Assembly: GCF_017357225.1 (NCBI RefSeq)
Contig: NZ_CP071606.1
Coordinates: forward strand, 248,001 to 312,000
Length of the DNA stretch: 64,000 nucleotides
Direction: 5' to 3'
Source: Rhizobium binae
GTDB lineage: Bacteria > Pseudomonadota > Alphaproteobacteria > Rhizobiales > Rhizobiaceae
Each line of letters begins with the position of its first letter. The stretch's first letter is position 1. The position numbers and the translations under genes are program-made. The notes under the pieces are model-generated. The model was not told where the DNA came from and made no database searches. It was given only the letters and a program-made list of their open reading frames with translations. Shown here one piece after another: positions 35,177-44,939 of this stretch.

Positions 35177-35703
35177 CCAAGCTGTTCCTCGGTCTGGCCG
35201 CTGTGCTGCTCCTGCCGGCATGCGACGACATGGATCATCAGCCGCGCTACGATTCCTATGAAAGGAGCGGGCTTTTTGCGGACGGCCAGGCGATGCAGGC
35301 GCCGCCCGACGGTGCGGTGGCGCGGGACGATGAGAGCGACCGCGAGGAGCTCGAAACACGCCCGCCGATGTCGCTTGCCCTTCTGGCCCGCGGTCACGAG
35401 CGTTATGAGATCTACTGCACCCCTTGTCATGACCCCGCAGGGTACGGGAACGGCCGCGTCCCTTCCCGCGGATTTCCTCACCCTCCGAGCTTCCATATGG
35501 CGAGGCTCAGGGATGCTCCAGACCACTACATCGTCGACGTCATCACCAACGGACACGGCGTAATGTATTCCTATGCCGATAGGGTACTGCCGCGTGATCG
35601 GTGGGCGATCGCAGCCTATGTGAAGGCGCTGCAACTCAGCCAAAACGCCCCGCCGGCGGCGTTGGCCGGTTTGCAGGCGGAAAAGAAGGACGCGCAGCCA
35701 TGA
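35173..35703 (+). CDS. actE: Alternative Complex III subunit ActE, monohaem cytochrome c lipoprotein
   Basis: 176 residues. A lipoprotein signal ends LLLPAC with C15 as the lipidated residue. MDHQPRYDSYERSGLF follows, as in other ActE. One haem site CTPCH sits in YEIYCTPCHDPAGYGNG, with a distal Met candidate in GHGVMYSYADRV. It would relay electrons from the complex to the caa3 oxidase. Overlaps actF by four bases (ATGA). Confidence 0.93.
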   Translation: MTKLFLGLAAVLLLPACDDMDHQPRYDSYERSGLFADGQAMQAPPDGAVARDDESDREELETRPPMSLALLARGHERYEIYCTPCHDPAGYGNGRVPSRGFPHPPSFHMARLRDAPDHYIVDVITNGHGVMYSYADRVLPRDRWAIAAYVKALQLSQNAPPAALAGLQAEKKDAQP

Positions 35704-36725
35704 GCTCGGATTACCGGCGGGTACTCGGCTTTGTTGCTTTGCTTCTTGGTCTTGCGGCGACGCTTCCTGCGCCCCGCCAAGCATTGACCGGCTGGCTCGC
35801 CGCCTTCGTTTTACAAAGTGCAACGGTTCTCGGCGGATTGCTCTTCATCATGCTGGTGGATGTTATCCCGGGCATCTGGCGAAACATCGTGAGGCCGCCG
35901 GCAGCCATGCTAGCGGCGGGAATGCCGTTGCTCGCAGTGTTTTGCCTCCCCGTCCTCTTTGGCATACGACTCATCTTTCCCTGGTATAATGGCGAGGGCC
36001 TTACCGGGTTCCGCGCCTTCTACTTGGCGCCTCTGGCCGTGGCGGCAAGATTGATCGTTTTTTTCGCTATCTGCATCTGGCTTCAGACGCGTCTTTCGCG
36101 AGCGCCTAACCGGCCCCTGGCCGCCGCCGCACTCATCGTTTTTGTCCTTCTCGACGGCCTGTTCGCCACGGATGTCGTGCTCTCGCTCGATCCGCAGTTC
36201 CATTCCTCCGGCTTCGGACTATATTTCCTGTCAGTCCAGGCGCTGACGGCTTTTTCCGCGATCATCCTGATCCGATTTCTGCTTTCTCCGCCTGACGCCA
36301 GGCAGCGCTCTCTAATGGGCGCTTTGTTTCTCACGCTGCTTCTAAGTTGGGCTTATTTCGACTTCATGCAGTATTTTATTCTCTGGTCGGGCAATTTGCC
36401 TGCGCGCGCCGACTGGTTCTTGCGACGTTCGGGGGGCGTCTGGTCCGTCCTTGTTCTTATCGTCATCATCTTGAGGCTGGGTCCTGCATTTCTGCTGCTC
36501 TTTCCGCCAATCCGGCAAAGCGGCCGTGGGCTCCGCCTTTTCGCGGCATTGACTTTGGCGGGCAGCCTGGCTGAGGTCGCATGGCTCGTGATACCCGAGC
36601 TTGAGAGCCCGACCTGGGCAATAGTCATTTACCTCGTGACCAGCGCAGGAATGGCGCTGCTGACTTCCGTTTCGCTCGCGCAGGCCCGAACCGAGCTTGC
36701 CAGGGTCGGAAAGGAGCGCCCATGA
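35700..36725 (+). CDS. actF: Alternative Complex III subunit ActF (NrfD-like)
   Basis: 341 residues, about ten membrane helices, slightly shorter than many ActF proteins. ALTGWLAAFVLQSATVLGGL and MLVDVIPGIWRNIVRPPAAM open the chain; LLLSWAYFDFMQYFILWSGN matches the conserved FxQYxIxWxGN segment of ActF. ATG overlaps the actE stop and the end overlaps the next gene by four bases. Confidence 0.92.
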   Translation: MSSDYRRVLGFVALLLGLAATLPAPRQALTGWLAAFVLQSATVLGGLLFIMLVDVIPGIWRNIVRPPAAMLAAGMPLLAVFCLPVLFGIRLIFPWYNGEGLTGFRAFYLAPLAVAARLIVFFAICIWLQTRLSRAPNRPLAAAALIVFVLLDGLFATDVVLSLDPQFHSSGFGLYFLSVQALTAFSAIILIRFLLSPPDARQRSLMGALFLTLLLSWAYFDFMQYFILWSGNLPARADWFLRRSGGVWSVLVLIVIILRLGPAFLLLFPPIRQSGRGLRLFAALTLAGSLAEVAWLVIPELESPTWAIVIYLVTSAGMALLTSVSLAQARTELARVGKERP

Positions 36726-37090
36726 AAGCGCTTGAGCACCTGCCTTCGGTGGAGACCAGAGACGTTAAGCCACGTCGGGTTCTGTTCGCGCTTTTGATGG
36801 TCTTCGTCTTGATGGTGACCTGCGTCGCGTTGGCCGCGGCGATCCTTCACTGGGCGCAACCTGCAAGGCCGTTTTCAGGGCAGGGCGAGACACGTCTTGG
36901 CATCCGCCTCGAGGTCGATCCCCAAGCGGCGGAAGACCGCATCGAAAAACAGGCGGGCAAACGGCTCACGGAAGCAGGCTGGAATGACGAAACCCAGACC
37001 TCCGCGCATATCCCGATCGACCGCGCGATGGAACTCCTGGCCCAGCAGGGGTGGCCGGAGGCCGCTGCCGGAAGGAGTGGACACCCATGA
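36722..37090 (+). CDS. Small membrane protein between actF and sco, unknown
   Basis: 122 residues. One membrane helix (VLFALLMVFVLMVTCVALAA) is followed by a periplasmic segment RLGIRLEVDPQAAEDRIEKQ and the C-terminal HIPIDRAMELLAQQGWPEA. The IPIDRAMELL motif is common in small proteins beside cytochrome oxidase operons, where a link to oxidase assembly has been assumed. Four-base overlaps on both sides (ATGA) mean it is made in step with ActF and Sco. Confidence 0.75.
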   Translation: MKALEHLPSVETRDVKPRRVLFALLMVFVLMVTCVALAAAILHWAQPARPFSGQGETRLGIRLEVDPQAAEDRIEKQAGKRLTEAGWNDETQTSAHIPIDRAMELLAQQGWPEAAAGRSGHP

Positions 37091-37893
37091 GACGATTCCT
37101 GCTGGCGCTTCTGATATCGCTAAGCGCAATTGCAGCGCTCGGGTCGACGATGGCACGGGCGTTTGACCCCTTCCAGCAGGCGGGGATCGATCAGCGCCCC
37201 GGTGTCCTCCTTCCCATGTCGACCACCTTCATCGACGAGGCCGGCAGAGCAGCGAATTTGAAAAGTGCTGCCGCAGGGCGCCCGATGCTCTTAGTCCCGG
37301 TGCTTCACCGCTGTCCGAACATCTGCGGCGTGACCCTCTCGGGCTTGATGGAAGCGGTTCGCGCTCAGTCCTACAAGCCTGGCAAGGATTTCGCCGTGGT
37401 CGCGATGAGTATCGATCCGACCGAAACGCCCGGCGACGCCAGGCAGTCGATGGAGGAACTTTGCAAGCGCTATCCCGATCTCGCTGCCGCGGTGCATGCG
37501 TGGACCGGCAGCGGACAAGCAATAGCGGCAGTCACAGGCGCGCTCGGGTATCGCTACGCCTGGGATGAGCAGATTGGACAATATGCCCACATCTCCGCAA
37601 CTGCGGTGGTAACGCCGAGCGGTCACCTCAGTCGTTGGCTCTACGGCCTGGCTCCTGTACCGGATGATCTCAATCTTGCACTGACGGAGGCAGGGCAGGG
37701 GCAGCTTGGCTCCTGGGGGCAGCAACTGCTGCTTCTGTGTTACCACTACGACCCGACCACCGGTCGATACTCCCCAATCGTCTGGAATGCCCTTCGCGTT
37801 GGCGCAAGCGTGACGATCGCATCGCTCGCCGGCTTTCTCGGGCTTGCCTTTTTGCGCGAGCGGCGCCGCAACGCGGTTGATCGCGATGGCTGA
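37087..37893 (+). CDS. Sco1/SenC copper chaperone for CuA
   Basis: 268 residues. Signal or anchor MRRFLLALLISLSAIAALGS, then the thioredoxin fold with CxxxC in RCPNICGVT and the copper-binding His in QYAHISATAVV. Unusually, a second hydrophobic segment (ASVTIASLAGFLGLAFL) and basic tail follow after residue 240. It delivers copper to the CuA site of CoxB encoded next, which it overlaps by eight bases. Confidence 0.9.
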   Translation: MRRFLLALLISLSAIAALGSTMARAFDPFQQAGIDQRPGVLLPMSTTFIDEAGRAANLKSAAAGRPMLLVPVLHRCPNICGVTLSGLMEAVRAQSYKPGKDFAVVAMSIDPTETPGDARQSMEELCKRYPDLAAAVHAWTGSGQAIAAVTGALGYRYAWDEQIGQYAHISATAVVTPSGHLSRWLYGLAPVPDDLNLALTEAGQGQLGSWGQQLLLLCYHYDPTTGRYSPIVWNALRVGASVTIASLAGFLGLAFLRERRRNAVDRDG

Positions 37894-38842
37894 CCTCTTT
37901 GCGCTTCTAATGCCGAGCGAAAACTCTGCCTACAGCCAACAGGTCGATATCTTCGCCGTCGCTTTCTTCGTGTTCATTCTGGCCTTGGCGGCTCCGGTTT
38001 TTATCCTCATCGTCTTCTACGCCGTCAAGTATCGTCGGGGAAAGCCTGCCAACCGCATGCATCCGCCAAAGCGCAACCTCACCCTGGAGCTCTCCTGGTC
38101 GATCCTTCCTTTTCTGCTGATGCTTGGTTTTTTCGGCTGGTCCACGGCGCTCTTCGCAACTCGTTATTTCCCTCCGGGCGATGCCCTCAATATCGATGTT
38201 GTCGCCAAGCAGTGGATGTGGAAATTTCAGCATCCGGAAGGGCAGGGGGAGATCGATGAGCTTCATGTCCCGCTCGATCAGCCTGTCAAGCTCACCATGG
38301 CTTCGCAGGACGTCATCCATAGTCTCTACGTCCCCGCACTGCGGCTGAAGCAGGACGTGGTGCCCGGACGCTACACGATTATGTGGTTCACGCCCGATAA
38401 GACTGGAACCTTCTGGCTCACCTGCGCCGAATTCTGCGGCACCGACCACTCGGTTATGGGCGGAAAAATCATCGTCATGACGCAGGGCGAGTATAGCCGC
38501 TGGCTGAGCGGGTCCTCTGTGGACGAAACCCTGGCGGCGGCAGGTGCCGTCCTTTTCCGCAGTCACGGCTGCAGCGGCTGTCACGGACCGTCGGCAACCG
38601 TGCACGCCCCGAAACTCGAAGGCATTTACGCCAGCCCGGTTCCGCTTTCCGACGGAACGATCGTGACGGCGGACGATCAGTATCTCCGCGACAGTATCTT
38701 ACTGCCGCAAAAGCAAATTGCCGCCGGATACCCGTCGATCATGCCAACCTTTCAGAACGTCCTTTCGGAGGAGGAGGTGCTGAAGCTCGTTGCCTACATC
38801 AAGTCCACAGGAAACGGGAGCGCGGCCGATGCCAATCCCTGA
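37886..38842 (+). CDS. coxB: Cytochrome c oxidase subunit II, caa3 type
   Basis: 318 residues. Two membrane helices ([40 protein letters not shown]), a cupredoxin domain with the CuA ligands in VIHSLYVP and [12 protein letters not shown], and a fused C-terminal cytochrome c domain with haem motif CSGCH and a Met ligand candidate in SIMPTFQNV. The fused haem makes this a caa3-type oxidase that can accept electrons directly from ActA/ActE. The end overlaps coxA by 14 bases. Confidence 0.95.
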   Translation: MADLFALLMPSENSAYSQQVDIFAVAFFVFILALAAPVFILIVFYAVKYRRGKPANRMHPPKRNLTLELSWSILPFLLMLGFFGWSTALFATRYFPPGDALNIDVVAKQWMWKFQHPEGQGEIDELHVPLDQPVKLTMASQDVIHSLYVPALRLKQDVVPGRYTIMWFTPDKTGTFWLTCAEFCGTDHSVMGGKIIVMTQGEYSRWLSGSSVDETLAAAGAVLFRSHGCSGCHGPSATVHAPKLEGIYASPVPLSDGTIVTADDQYLRDSILLPQKQIAAGYPSIMPTFQNVLSEEEVLKLVAYIKSTGNGSAADANP

Positions 38843-40493
38843 GGCGACCCATCTTGATACCAACCTTCATCGTGAGGGGCTTTCGGAGACCGCAGAGGAA
38901 CGTGTCAGCTATCTGCGCGCCGGCCACAGTCTTGGTTCGTGGCTCTTGACCACCGACCATAAGCGGATCGCCATACTCTACCTCTTCGCGGTGACCTTCT
39001 TTTTCTTCGTGGGAGGTATCGCTGCGGCCCTGGTGCGCGCCGACCTCCTGACGCCACAGGCAGATCTTCTGACAAACGAGGGGTATAACCGCGCCTTTAC
39101 GCTTCACGGCGTGATCATGGTCTGGTTTTTCCTGATCCCTTCCATTCCGAACACGTTCGGTAATTTCCTGATCCCGCTGATGATCGGGGCGCGCGACCTA
39201 GCATTTCCGCGGCTCAACTTGCTCAGCTGGTACATCTTCATGTTGGCAGGATGCTTTACCCTGATTGTCATTGTCACCGGCGGCGTCGATACGGGTTGGA
39301 CCTTTTATACGCCACTCTCCTCGATGTTTGCGAACGGCAATGTGGTTCTGGCCGCAACAGCGGTGTTCATTGCGGGTTTTTCATCTATTTTGACCGGACT
39401 GAACTTCATCGTCACGATCCACAAGCTCCGCTGCCCCGGTATGACCTGGGGTCGTCTGCCGCTCTTTGTATGGTCTCATTACGCAACCTCGCTCGTGCTT
39501 GTCCTGGCGACGCCGGTCCTGTCGATCACCCTGGTGCTGATCGTCGCGGAACGCTTCTTCGGTCTCGGTATCTTCGATCCCAAAGTCGGGGGAGATCCGC
39601 TGTTGTACCAACACCTGTTCTGGTTCTACAGCCATCCGGCCGTTTATATCATGGTCCTCCCGGCGCTCGGCGTCGTCAGCGAGCTGATTGCAGCGGCGGC
39701 TCGCAAGCCAGTCTTCGGTTATCAGTTCGTCGCCGGGTCTTCGATGGCGATCGCCGCCATCGGCTTTCTGGTCTGGGGCCATCACATGTTCGTCTCCGGC
39801 CAGTCGATGTATGCAAGCGCCGCCTTCTCGTTGCTGAGCCTGGCTGTCGCTGTTCCCTCGGGCATCAAGGTCTACAATTGGACCGCAACACTCTATAAAG
39901 GCCACATCGGTCTCGATCCGCCCTTTCTTTTTGCCATGGGCTTTATCGGCCTGTTCGTCGTCGGTGGCCTGACCGGGCTGATGCTTGCCATGCTGGCCGT
40001 CGACCTTCACGTCCACGACACATATTTCGTGGTCGCCCATTTCCACTACATCATGGTCGGAGGGACCGTATCGGCCTTTTTCGGTGCCCTGCATTACTGG
40101 TGGCCGAAGATCATTGGCCGACGCTACAACCATATCTGGGGCAGCATTACTGCGATCTTCATCTTCCTCGGCTTCAACCTGACCTTTTTCCCGCAATTTC
40201 TACTGGGCTACTGGGGCATGCCGCGGCGCTATCATGTCTATCCTCCGGAATTCCAGACGCTGCACGTCCTATCATCGGCCGGTGCTACCATTCTCGGTTT
40301 CGCCTACCTCTTTCCCTTCGTCTACCTCATCTATTCGATGCGCTACGGCAAACCTGCAGACGATAATCCCTGGGATGCTCGAGGCCTCGAGTGGACGGTG
40401 CCATCGCCGCCGCCAAAGCATAACTTTGACACGGTGCCCGTCGTAAGCGGCCCCGCTTACGATTATCCGGTGGAACGGGAGGGAGAGAGTTGA
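38829..40493 (+). CDS. coxA: Cytochrome c oxidase subunit I, A2 family
   Basis: 554 residues, 12 membrane helices. Haem a and CuB ligands are in [26 protein letters not shown] and [14 protein letters not shown]. The helix VI motif is YSHP instead of xGHPE, the mark of A2-type oxidases, where the D-channel glutamate is replaced by a Tyr-Ser pair. The Tyr of HPAVY is kept for the His-Tyr crosslink. It reduces oxygen to water and pumps protons. No haem-a synthesis or CtaG gene is in the window, so those come from elsewhere. Confidence 0.96.
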   Translation: MPIPEATHLDTNLHREGLSETAEERVSYLRAGHSLGSWLLTTDHKRIAILYLFAVTFFFFVGGIAAALVRADLLTPQADLLTNEGYNRAFTLHGVIMVWFFLIPSIPNTFGNFLIPLMIGARDLAFPRLNLLSWYIFMLAGCFTLIVIVTGGVDTGWTFYTPLSSMFANGNVVLAATAVFIAGFSSILTGLNFIVTIHKLRCPGMTWGRLPLFVWSHYATSLVLVLATPVLSITLVLIVAERFFGLGIFDPKVGGDPLLYQHLFWFYSHPAVYIMVLPALGVVSELIAAAARKPVFGYQFVAGSSMAIAAIGFLVWGHHMFVSGQSMYASAAFSLLSLAVAVPSGIKVYNWTATLYKGHIGLDPPFLFAMGFIGLFVVGGLTGLMLAMLAVDLHVHDTYFVVAHFHYIMVGGTVSAFFGALHYWWPKIIGRRYNHIWGSITAIFIFLGFNLTFFPQFLLGYWGMPRRYHVYPPEFQTLHVLSSAGATILGFAYLFPFVYLIYSMRYGKPADDNPWDARGLEWTVPSPPPKHNFDTVPVVSGPAYDYPVEREGES

Positions 40494-41122
40494 GTGCTCT
40501 AACGCGTGTCCGCGAACCCTACGACGATCCGGGCCGACAGGCGCAAGCGGCGATGATGGGGATCTATATCTTCATCGGCACCGAGACCCTCCTGTTCGGC
40601 GGCCTCTTCCTGACAATCGCGTGGTTACGTCTGGAGCATCCGGACCAGGTGGTTGCCGCGTCAAAGGCGATGCATTGGCTGCTTGCCGGAGTAAACACCG
40701 CTGTTCTGCTGACTTCAAGCGCCGCGGTCGCGATGGCGGCCGATCGCGCCAAACGCGGCGGGACGGGCGCTGCATGGTGGCTTGCGGCGGCGACCTTGCT
40801 CGGTTTGGGATTTCTGGTGCTCAAGGTCTATGAATATGCGCTGGAATATCAAGAGGGCCTTCTTCCGGTTGCCGCCAGCGGCAGTGCCTTGAGCGGGCCT
40901 ATGCATCGGCTGTTCATGGACCTCTACCTCGTGGCCACCGGCATCCATGCAGTTCACCTGTCCGTCGGCATCCTGCTCATGATTGGGCTCGCCCTAGGCG
41001 TTCTGTTCAGAAAATTGCCCTTGCCGCAGCGCGCAATTGTGGTGGTCGTCTGTGGGGTCTATTGGCACTTCGTCGACGTCATCTGGATCCTTCTTTATCC
41101 GCTTCTTTATCTGGCGAGGTAG
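40490..41122 (+). CDS. coxC: Cytochrome c oxidase subunit III
   Basis: 210 residues, about five membrane helices, the shorter form typical of caa3 operons. [20 protein letters not shown] and YQEGLLP... with [20 protein letters not shown] are conserved subunit III segments. Start codon TTG overlaps the coxA stop (TTGA), with GGGAGGGAGAG upstream. Confidence 0.93.
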   Translation: MSALTRVREPYDDPGRQAQAAMMGIYIFIGTETLLFGGLFLTIAWLRLEHPDQVVAASKAMHWLLAGVNTAVLLTSSAAVAMAADRAKRGGTGAAWWLAAATLLGLGFLVLKVYEYALEYQEGLLPVAASGSALSGPMHRLFMDLYLVATGIHAVHLSVGILLMIGLALGVLFRKLPLPQRAIVVVVCGVYWHFVDVIWILLYPLLYLAR

Positions 41123-41124
41123 CC

Positions 41125-41388
41125 ATGACAAAAACCGCTTCGATCCTGCTCGTTTGGGCCGCTCTGCTCATGCTGCTGGGAATGACGGTGGCAGCAAGTA
41201 CTCTTCTGTCAGGCGCGATAGGACTGGCTGTCGGGCTCAGCATCGCTCTCGTCAAGACAGGTCTCGTGTCATGGCGTTATATGCATCTTGACGAGCAACC
41301 TGGCCTGGCGCGGCTGGCGGCATTTGGGGCTGCTGCCTGGCTCACGATCCTGTTTTCCTTGGCCGGCCTCGATTACCTTACCCGCTGA
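41125..41388 (+). CDS. coxD: Cytochrome c oxidase subunit IV-like protein
   Basis: 87 residues with three membrane helices, two bases behind coxC. The third-helix entry KTGLVSWRYMHLDEQPGLAR resembles the xxFMxL motif of prokaryotic subunit IV (CoxF/CyoD type). It ends the operon begun at 29798. No rho-independent terminator with a T run was seen after it. Confidence 0.85.
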   Translation: MTKTASILLVWAALLMLLGMTVAASTLLSGAIGLAVGLSIALVKTGLVSWRYMHLDEQPGLARLAAFGAAAWLTILFSLAGLDYLTR

Positions 41389-41433
41389 CGGCCGATCCTT
41401 CAGGGCAAAAAGGATTGTCGCCGGTATCACGAC

Positions 41434-42602
41434 CTATAGCTTGTTGAAACGCCCGGACCGCGTGCCCAGACCGTCGATGGCTTGGTTGCGGGCTCCGGAT
41501 AGCACCCCCCTGAAATGTTGCAATTCGTCGATATGCTCACAGCAAACGCTAAGCGTCACCAGTAATGGGACTGCCAGCAGCATTCCCGTGATGGACCAAA
41601 GCCAAGCCCAAAACGAGATCGAAATGACACCACGACGGTATTCAGGCTCAATCTGCGTCCTACGAAATAGGGCGTGATGATTTGACCTTCGATAGTCATG
41701 GTCATCAGGTAGGTAGCCGCGATCGTAATGGCGAAGCCGACACCGTTGGACGAGATGAGTGCGACGGCGGTTGCAGCCAGCATGCTTGCCAAGGGACCGA
41801 GATAGGGCACGAAATTGAAGATGAATGCGATGACCCCGAAAACCAATGGGTTTGGCATATCGAAGAGCCACAAGATGAAGGTAAGGGTGCAGCCAAGAAG
41901 AAAGTTTATCGTGGTGACAGTTAGAAGGTATCGCGAGAGCTTCCGCTCGATCTCAAACATGATCCTGATCGCGCGACGCTTGTCCTGGACGGTTGGGATG
42001 ATCGCGATCAGCTTTTCGTAAAACATGTCCCCCGATGCCAGCAGGAGAAGCAGCAATATCAGAGTAAGCATGATCTGTGCGATGGCTGACGGCACGACGA
42101 GGGCTGCACTTGCAAGCAAACCGTTGCCGCGCAGCTCAACCTGCGGGACGTTGGCTGCGTGGTTCTTGAGGAGATCGGAGAGGCGCCGGCTCGCTTCAAA
42201 AAGCCCGGAAAAAGCATCCGATATGCTGGAAAGCTTGACCTGTATCTCTTCCTCGATCCTCGGCAGGCTCTCAACATATCCACTGACCGGCACGATGATG
42301 GCGGCGACGATGACGATGAGCGCCGCTAGCAATGATCCGACGAGGAGCACCGATGTTATCCAAGGTGCTATCCCCTTCTCATCGAATATGCGCCTGATCG
42401 GGCCGAAGACCATAGCAAGCAGGGTTGCCAGCACGATTGGAACAAGAAAATCTTTCGCAAAGCTGAAAAACAAAACCGCGGAATAGAAGAACAGACCGCG
42501 CACCAACCATTGTGGCAACGCCTTGGCACGCGACCGTTCTGTGTCAGGACGCCGATCCATCTGAAGCGCGGTTTCCCGTGGCTCGGTCTGGGCCTTGGAC
42601 AT
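41434..42602 (-). pseudogene. AI-2E (PerM/YdiK) family membrane protein, frameshifted
   Basis: Frame one (42602 to about 41640) codes for the usual N-terminal helices and the long loop, then GVIAFIFNFVPYLGPLASML, MTMTIEGQIITPYFVGRRLS and LNTVVV, strongly conserved in the family. One base is missing near 41635 (GTGTCATTTCG for GTGTTCATTTCG); the other frame continues SFWAWLWSITGMLLAVPLLV and EHIDELQHF to 41434. Total length would be about 385. If the base is truly lost the protein ends in a scrambled tail of 19 residues and may be nonfunctional. Confidence 0.85.
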
Positions 42603-42606
42603 GCTC

Positions 42607-42888
42607 CTACGCCTGTTCAGCTTGAATTTGTTGCCGAAGGTCTTCGGGCTGGATGACTGGCATCATTCCGCCCTTCGGAGGTTCGTTGCGCATTTCGCCA
42701 TCGCCGGCAGGCAGCGGCTTGAACAAGCCATCGCAGATCTCAAGCGCCCTCTGCTCGAGTTTTTCTTGTAGTTCAACGGAACAGGCAGGAGGAACAGTGC
42801 CCATCTCATCGGCTTGCGCTGAGCTTTGCAGTGCAGATGGTAGGCCAGCTGTCAGCCGAACGATTGCGGTTTTTGATGTCCAATGCAC
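42607..42888 (-). CDS. Hypothetical protein upstream of the AI-2E gene
   Basis: 93 residues from a GTG at 42888. The second half, ELQEKLEQRALEICDGLFKP and EMRNEPPKGGMMPVIQPEDL, has natural coding character. The first 25 residues may be a poor signal peptide ending SSAQA. Its stop is four bases ahead of the AI-2E start, so the two form an operon. The start codon is uncertain and no family was recognised. Confidence 0.45.
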   Translation of the reverse strand: MHWTSKTAIVRLTAGLPSALQSSAQADEMGTVPPACSVELQEKLEQRALEICDGLFKPLPAGDGEMRNEPPKGGMMPVIQPEDLRQQIQAEQA

Positions 42889-42978
42889 TTTCGTTGAAGC
42901 TCCTTGTCGTTTCGCGAATGCGAATGTCGGGGTGCTCTGCTTCGCTCACATCAAACGGGGAGAAACAACTGGAATATG

Positions 42979-42993
42979 TATCATGGTGTGATA
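42979..42993. promoter_or_regulatory. Palindromic operator site F (TATCATGGTGTGATA)
   Basis: Consensus copy with one half-site mismatch. It lies 98 bases upstream of the bactofilin-like gene on the plus strand and 91 bases upstream of the 42888 start on the minus strand, so it could serve either. Confidence 0.55.
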
Positions 42994-43090
42994 TAATCAA
43001 GTCGTCGATGAGGGAGGAGAGGTCCGCGGGCCCAAGGCTAGGCAACAACAGCTGCTCCCGCGGAATTTACAATACAAGGAGGCTCCCGCT

Positions 43091-43612
43091 TTGGATGATC
43101 TCGACGTGCATATAGAAGGATCGGTGTCGTTCGATCGTGACGTCAGGTTTCACGGAAAGATCGAGGGCGACCTTACCGTTCGGCACGGTCACATCCTCGA
43201 GCTCCATGGTCACGTGGTCCGCGATCTGATCATCGAAGTAGGCTCCTCCGCAATCGTGTACGGCGTCGTCGGGCGGGAGGTGGTCAATAAGGGCGGGGCT
43301 GTATTGATGAACGGGTGGGAACCAGCGAACCCTGCGGTCGTTCTGTCTAAAGCAGAAGATTGGGGGTTGGCTGCAGCAAATAGCGGTCGAGCGAAATACG
43401 CCGCTGTCGGAAAGCCAGGGGAGGTCGTTATGGCTGAAGGTGATCGCCAGGAACTCGAACAGCTGCTAAGAGAACTCGCTGCTTTCGATGCCGCCAAGCA
43501 TGATTCGCCGCCGTCGTCCCATGATCCGCAAGAAGTTGAGGCAGCGACGAAGCGCAAAGCCAGTTTGCTTGCCCGCATACGCGAGCTTCAAGTAAGCTTG
43601 AGCACGCGTTAG
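43091..43612 (+). CDS. Bactofilin-like polymer-forming protein with C-terminal coiled coil
   Basis: 173 residues from TTG 43091, with AAGGAGG eight bases upstream. Residues 1-70 show the beta-helix rungs of bactofilins: HIEGSVSFDRDVRFHGKIEG and DLTVRHGHILELHGHVVRDL. An ATG in the middle (MAEGDRQELEQLLRELAAFD) begins a helical C-terminal part, and KRKASLLARIRELQVSLSTR ends it. Bactofilins polymerise into membrane-associated filaments; this one lacks the usual short disordered tails and has a helical tail instead. Possibly two domains joined by fusion. Confidence 0.65.
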   Translation: MDDLDVHIEGSVSFDRDVRFHGKIEGDLTVRHGHILELHGHVVRDLIIEVGSSAIVYGVVGREVVNKGGAVLMNGWEPANPAVVLSKAEDWGLAAANSGRAKYAAVGKPGEVVMAEGDRQELEQLLRELAAFDAAKHDSPPSSHDPQEVEAATKRKASLLARIRELQVSLSTR

Positions 43613-43999
43613 AAAATGCACTGTGGTCTATCGGAGAACGCAGACATGAAGCGTGCCGCAAAACCGCTTCGCTTCGCTCCGTATCGTCGTTGTAAACCGT
43701 ACTTCTGTCGATCGAGCCGTGCGGGAACCAACTGCTGACCAGCACCATCGTCGGCCGGACCTGAATCGGACGGATCGCCGCGCAAGGGGAAGGACTATCG
43801 GCGACTTTCCTTCAGAGGATCGACCAAGGATTTCGCTCCTCGCCTGCCATTGCTCAGATGCAATTGCTCGGGATGCAGAGCAACCGCGGGGTCTGCGCCG
43901 CCCCATTGATGCCGACTAGCCGCGGTCTCGCGTGTTGCTAACTGGAACCGCGACGATCGACCGCATTCTCAGCCAACCCTTCACTGCCGGAAGGATGCA
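43613..43999. other. 387-bp stretch without a recognisable gene
   Basis: Overlapping short frames on both strands, none with a good ribosome site or family resemblance. It carries the promoter region for the DUF4396 gene, not pinpointed. Confidence 0.4.
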
Positions 44000-44722
44000 A
44001 TGCCTTTTCCAATCTGGTTTCACCTTCTGGCAACCGCCATGGTCGTCGGTGGGATACTGTTAGCTGTCGGTGTTGCGATCGATGTCATACGCAAACCCCA
44101 GCATATGGGCGTGATGAACGTGGTGTGGCCGGCAACTGCTCTGTTCGGCACGGTGGCGATCGTCTTCGCCTATCTTCGGTTTGGAAGGCGAGCAAGCGAA
44201 CGAGCGATTGCGGAAAGGGAAACGAACGAGAAGCCGGGTATGCCTTTTGCCGTGATGGTGGGAAAAGGCGCCCTCCATTGTGGCAGCGGCTGCATGATCG
44301 GGGATTTGGTCGCCGAGTGGCTTGCATTTCTCGTTCCGGGGATTGCCTTGGCGCTCGGTTGGCAGACGATCTTCTCGCATAAGATGTATGCCGTCTGGAT
44401 CCTCGATTTCATCTTCGCGTTTTTTCTCGGAATTGTCTTTCAGTACTTCGCAATCGTTCCGATGCGAAAGCTCTCACCATTCGAAGGCATCAAAGCCTCT
44501 CTAAAGGCCGACACCTTCTCTCTGATCTCCTGGCAGGTGGGGATGTATGGAGCGATGGGAGTTCTGCAATTGCTTGTCTTTCCATCCGCCTTTGGCCATC
44601 GGGCGGAAGTCGACAGCTTCGAGTTCTGGTTCGCCATGCAGATCGCGATGATCTGCGGTTTCGCGACGAGTTACCCAGTCAACTGGTGGCTCATTAAACA
44701 AGGCATCAAGGAGAAAATGTGA
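44000..44722 (+). CDS. DUF4396 domain membrane protein
   Basis: 240 residues with about six membrane helices. GALHCGSGCMIGDLVAEWLA is the DUF4396 hallmark, with two cysteines and a histidine in or near the membrane that could bind metal. SFEFWFAMQIAMICGFATSY and PVNWWLIKQGIKEKM end the chain. GAAGGA precedes the ATG. The function of the family is unknown; relatives often sit near copper or multicopper oxidase genes. Confidence 0.85.
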   Translation: MPFPIWFHLLATAMVVGGILLAVGVAIDVIRKPQHMGVMNVVWPATALFGTVAIVFAYLRFGRRASERAIAERETNEKPGMPFAVMVGKGALHCGSGCMIGDLVAEWLAFLVPGIALALGWQTIFSHKMYAVWILDFIFAFFLGIVFQYFAIVPMRKLSPFEGIKASLKADTFSLISWQVGMYGAMGVLQLLVFPSAFGHRAEVDSFEFWFAMQIAMICGFATSYPVNWWLIKQGIKEKM

Positions 44723-44939
44723 ATACGGCATGAAGCTGCTGTGATATTACGACCAGGCTTTGGCGAGGATACTGTATTCCCAGCCCGTCATGTTCTGTGT
44801 TCTTTGCGATCGATGCCTCGCTTACACCTTTTCCTCGGTCCGCTCGAGCAGGTCGCCGGTCACCGTCGACATGGCCGGCGCATTGGCCAAGCCAATAGTC
44901 CTTCTGGCGAAAATACCGAAGCTTACCACCCTCATGGAC

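Noticed and set aside
41393..41415. Terminator after coxD (ATCCTT...AAGGAT)
   Set aside because: Only a 6-bp stem of mixed bases and no T run; too weak to call.
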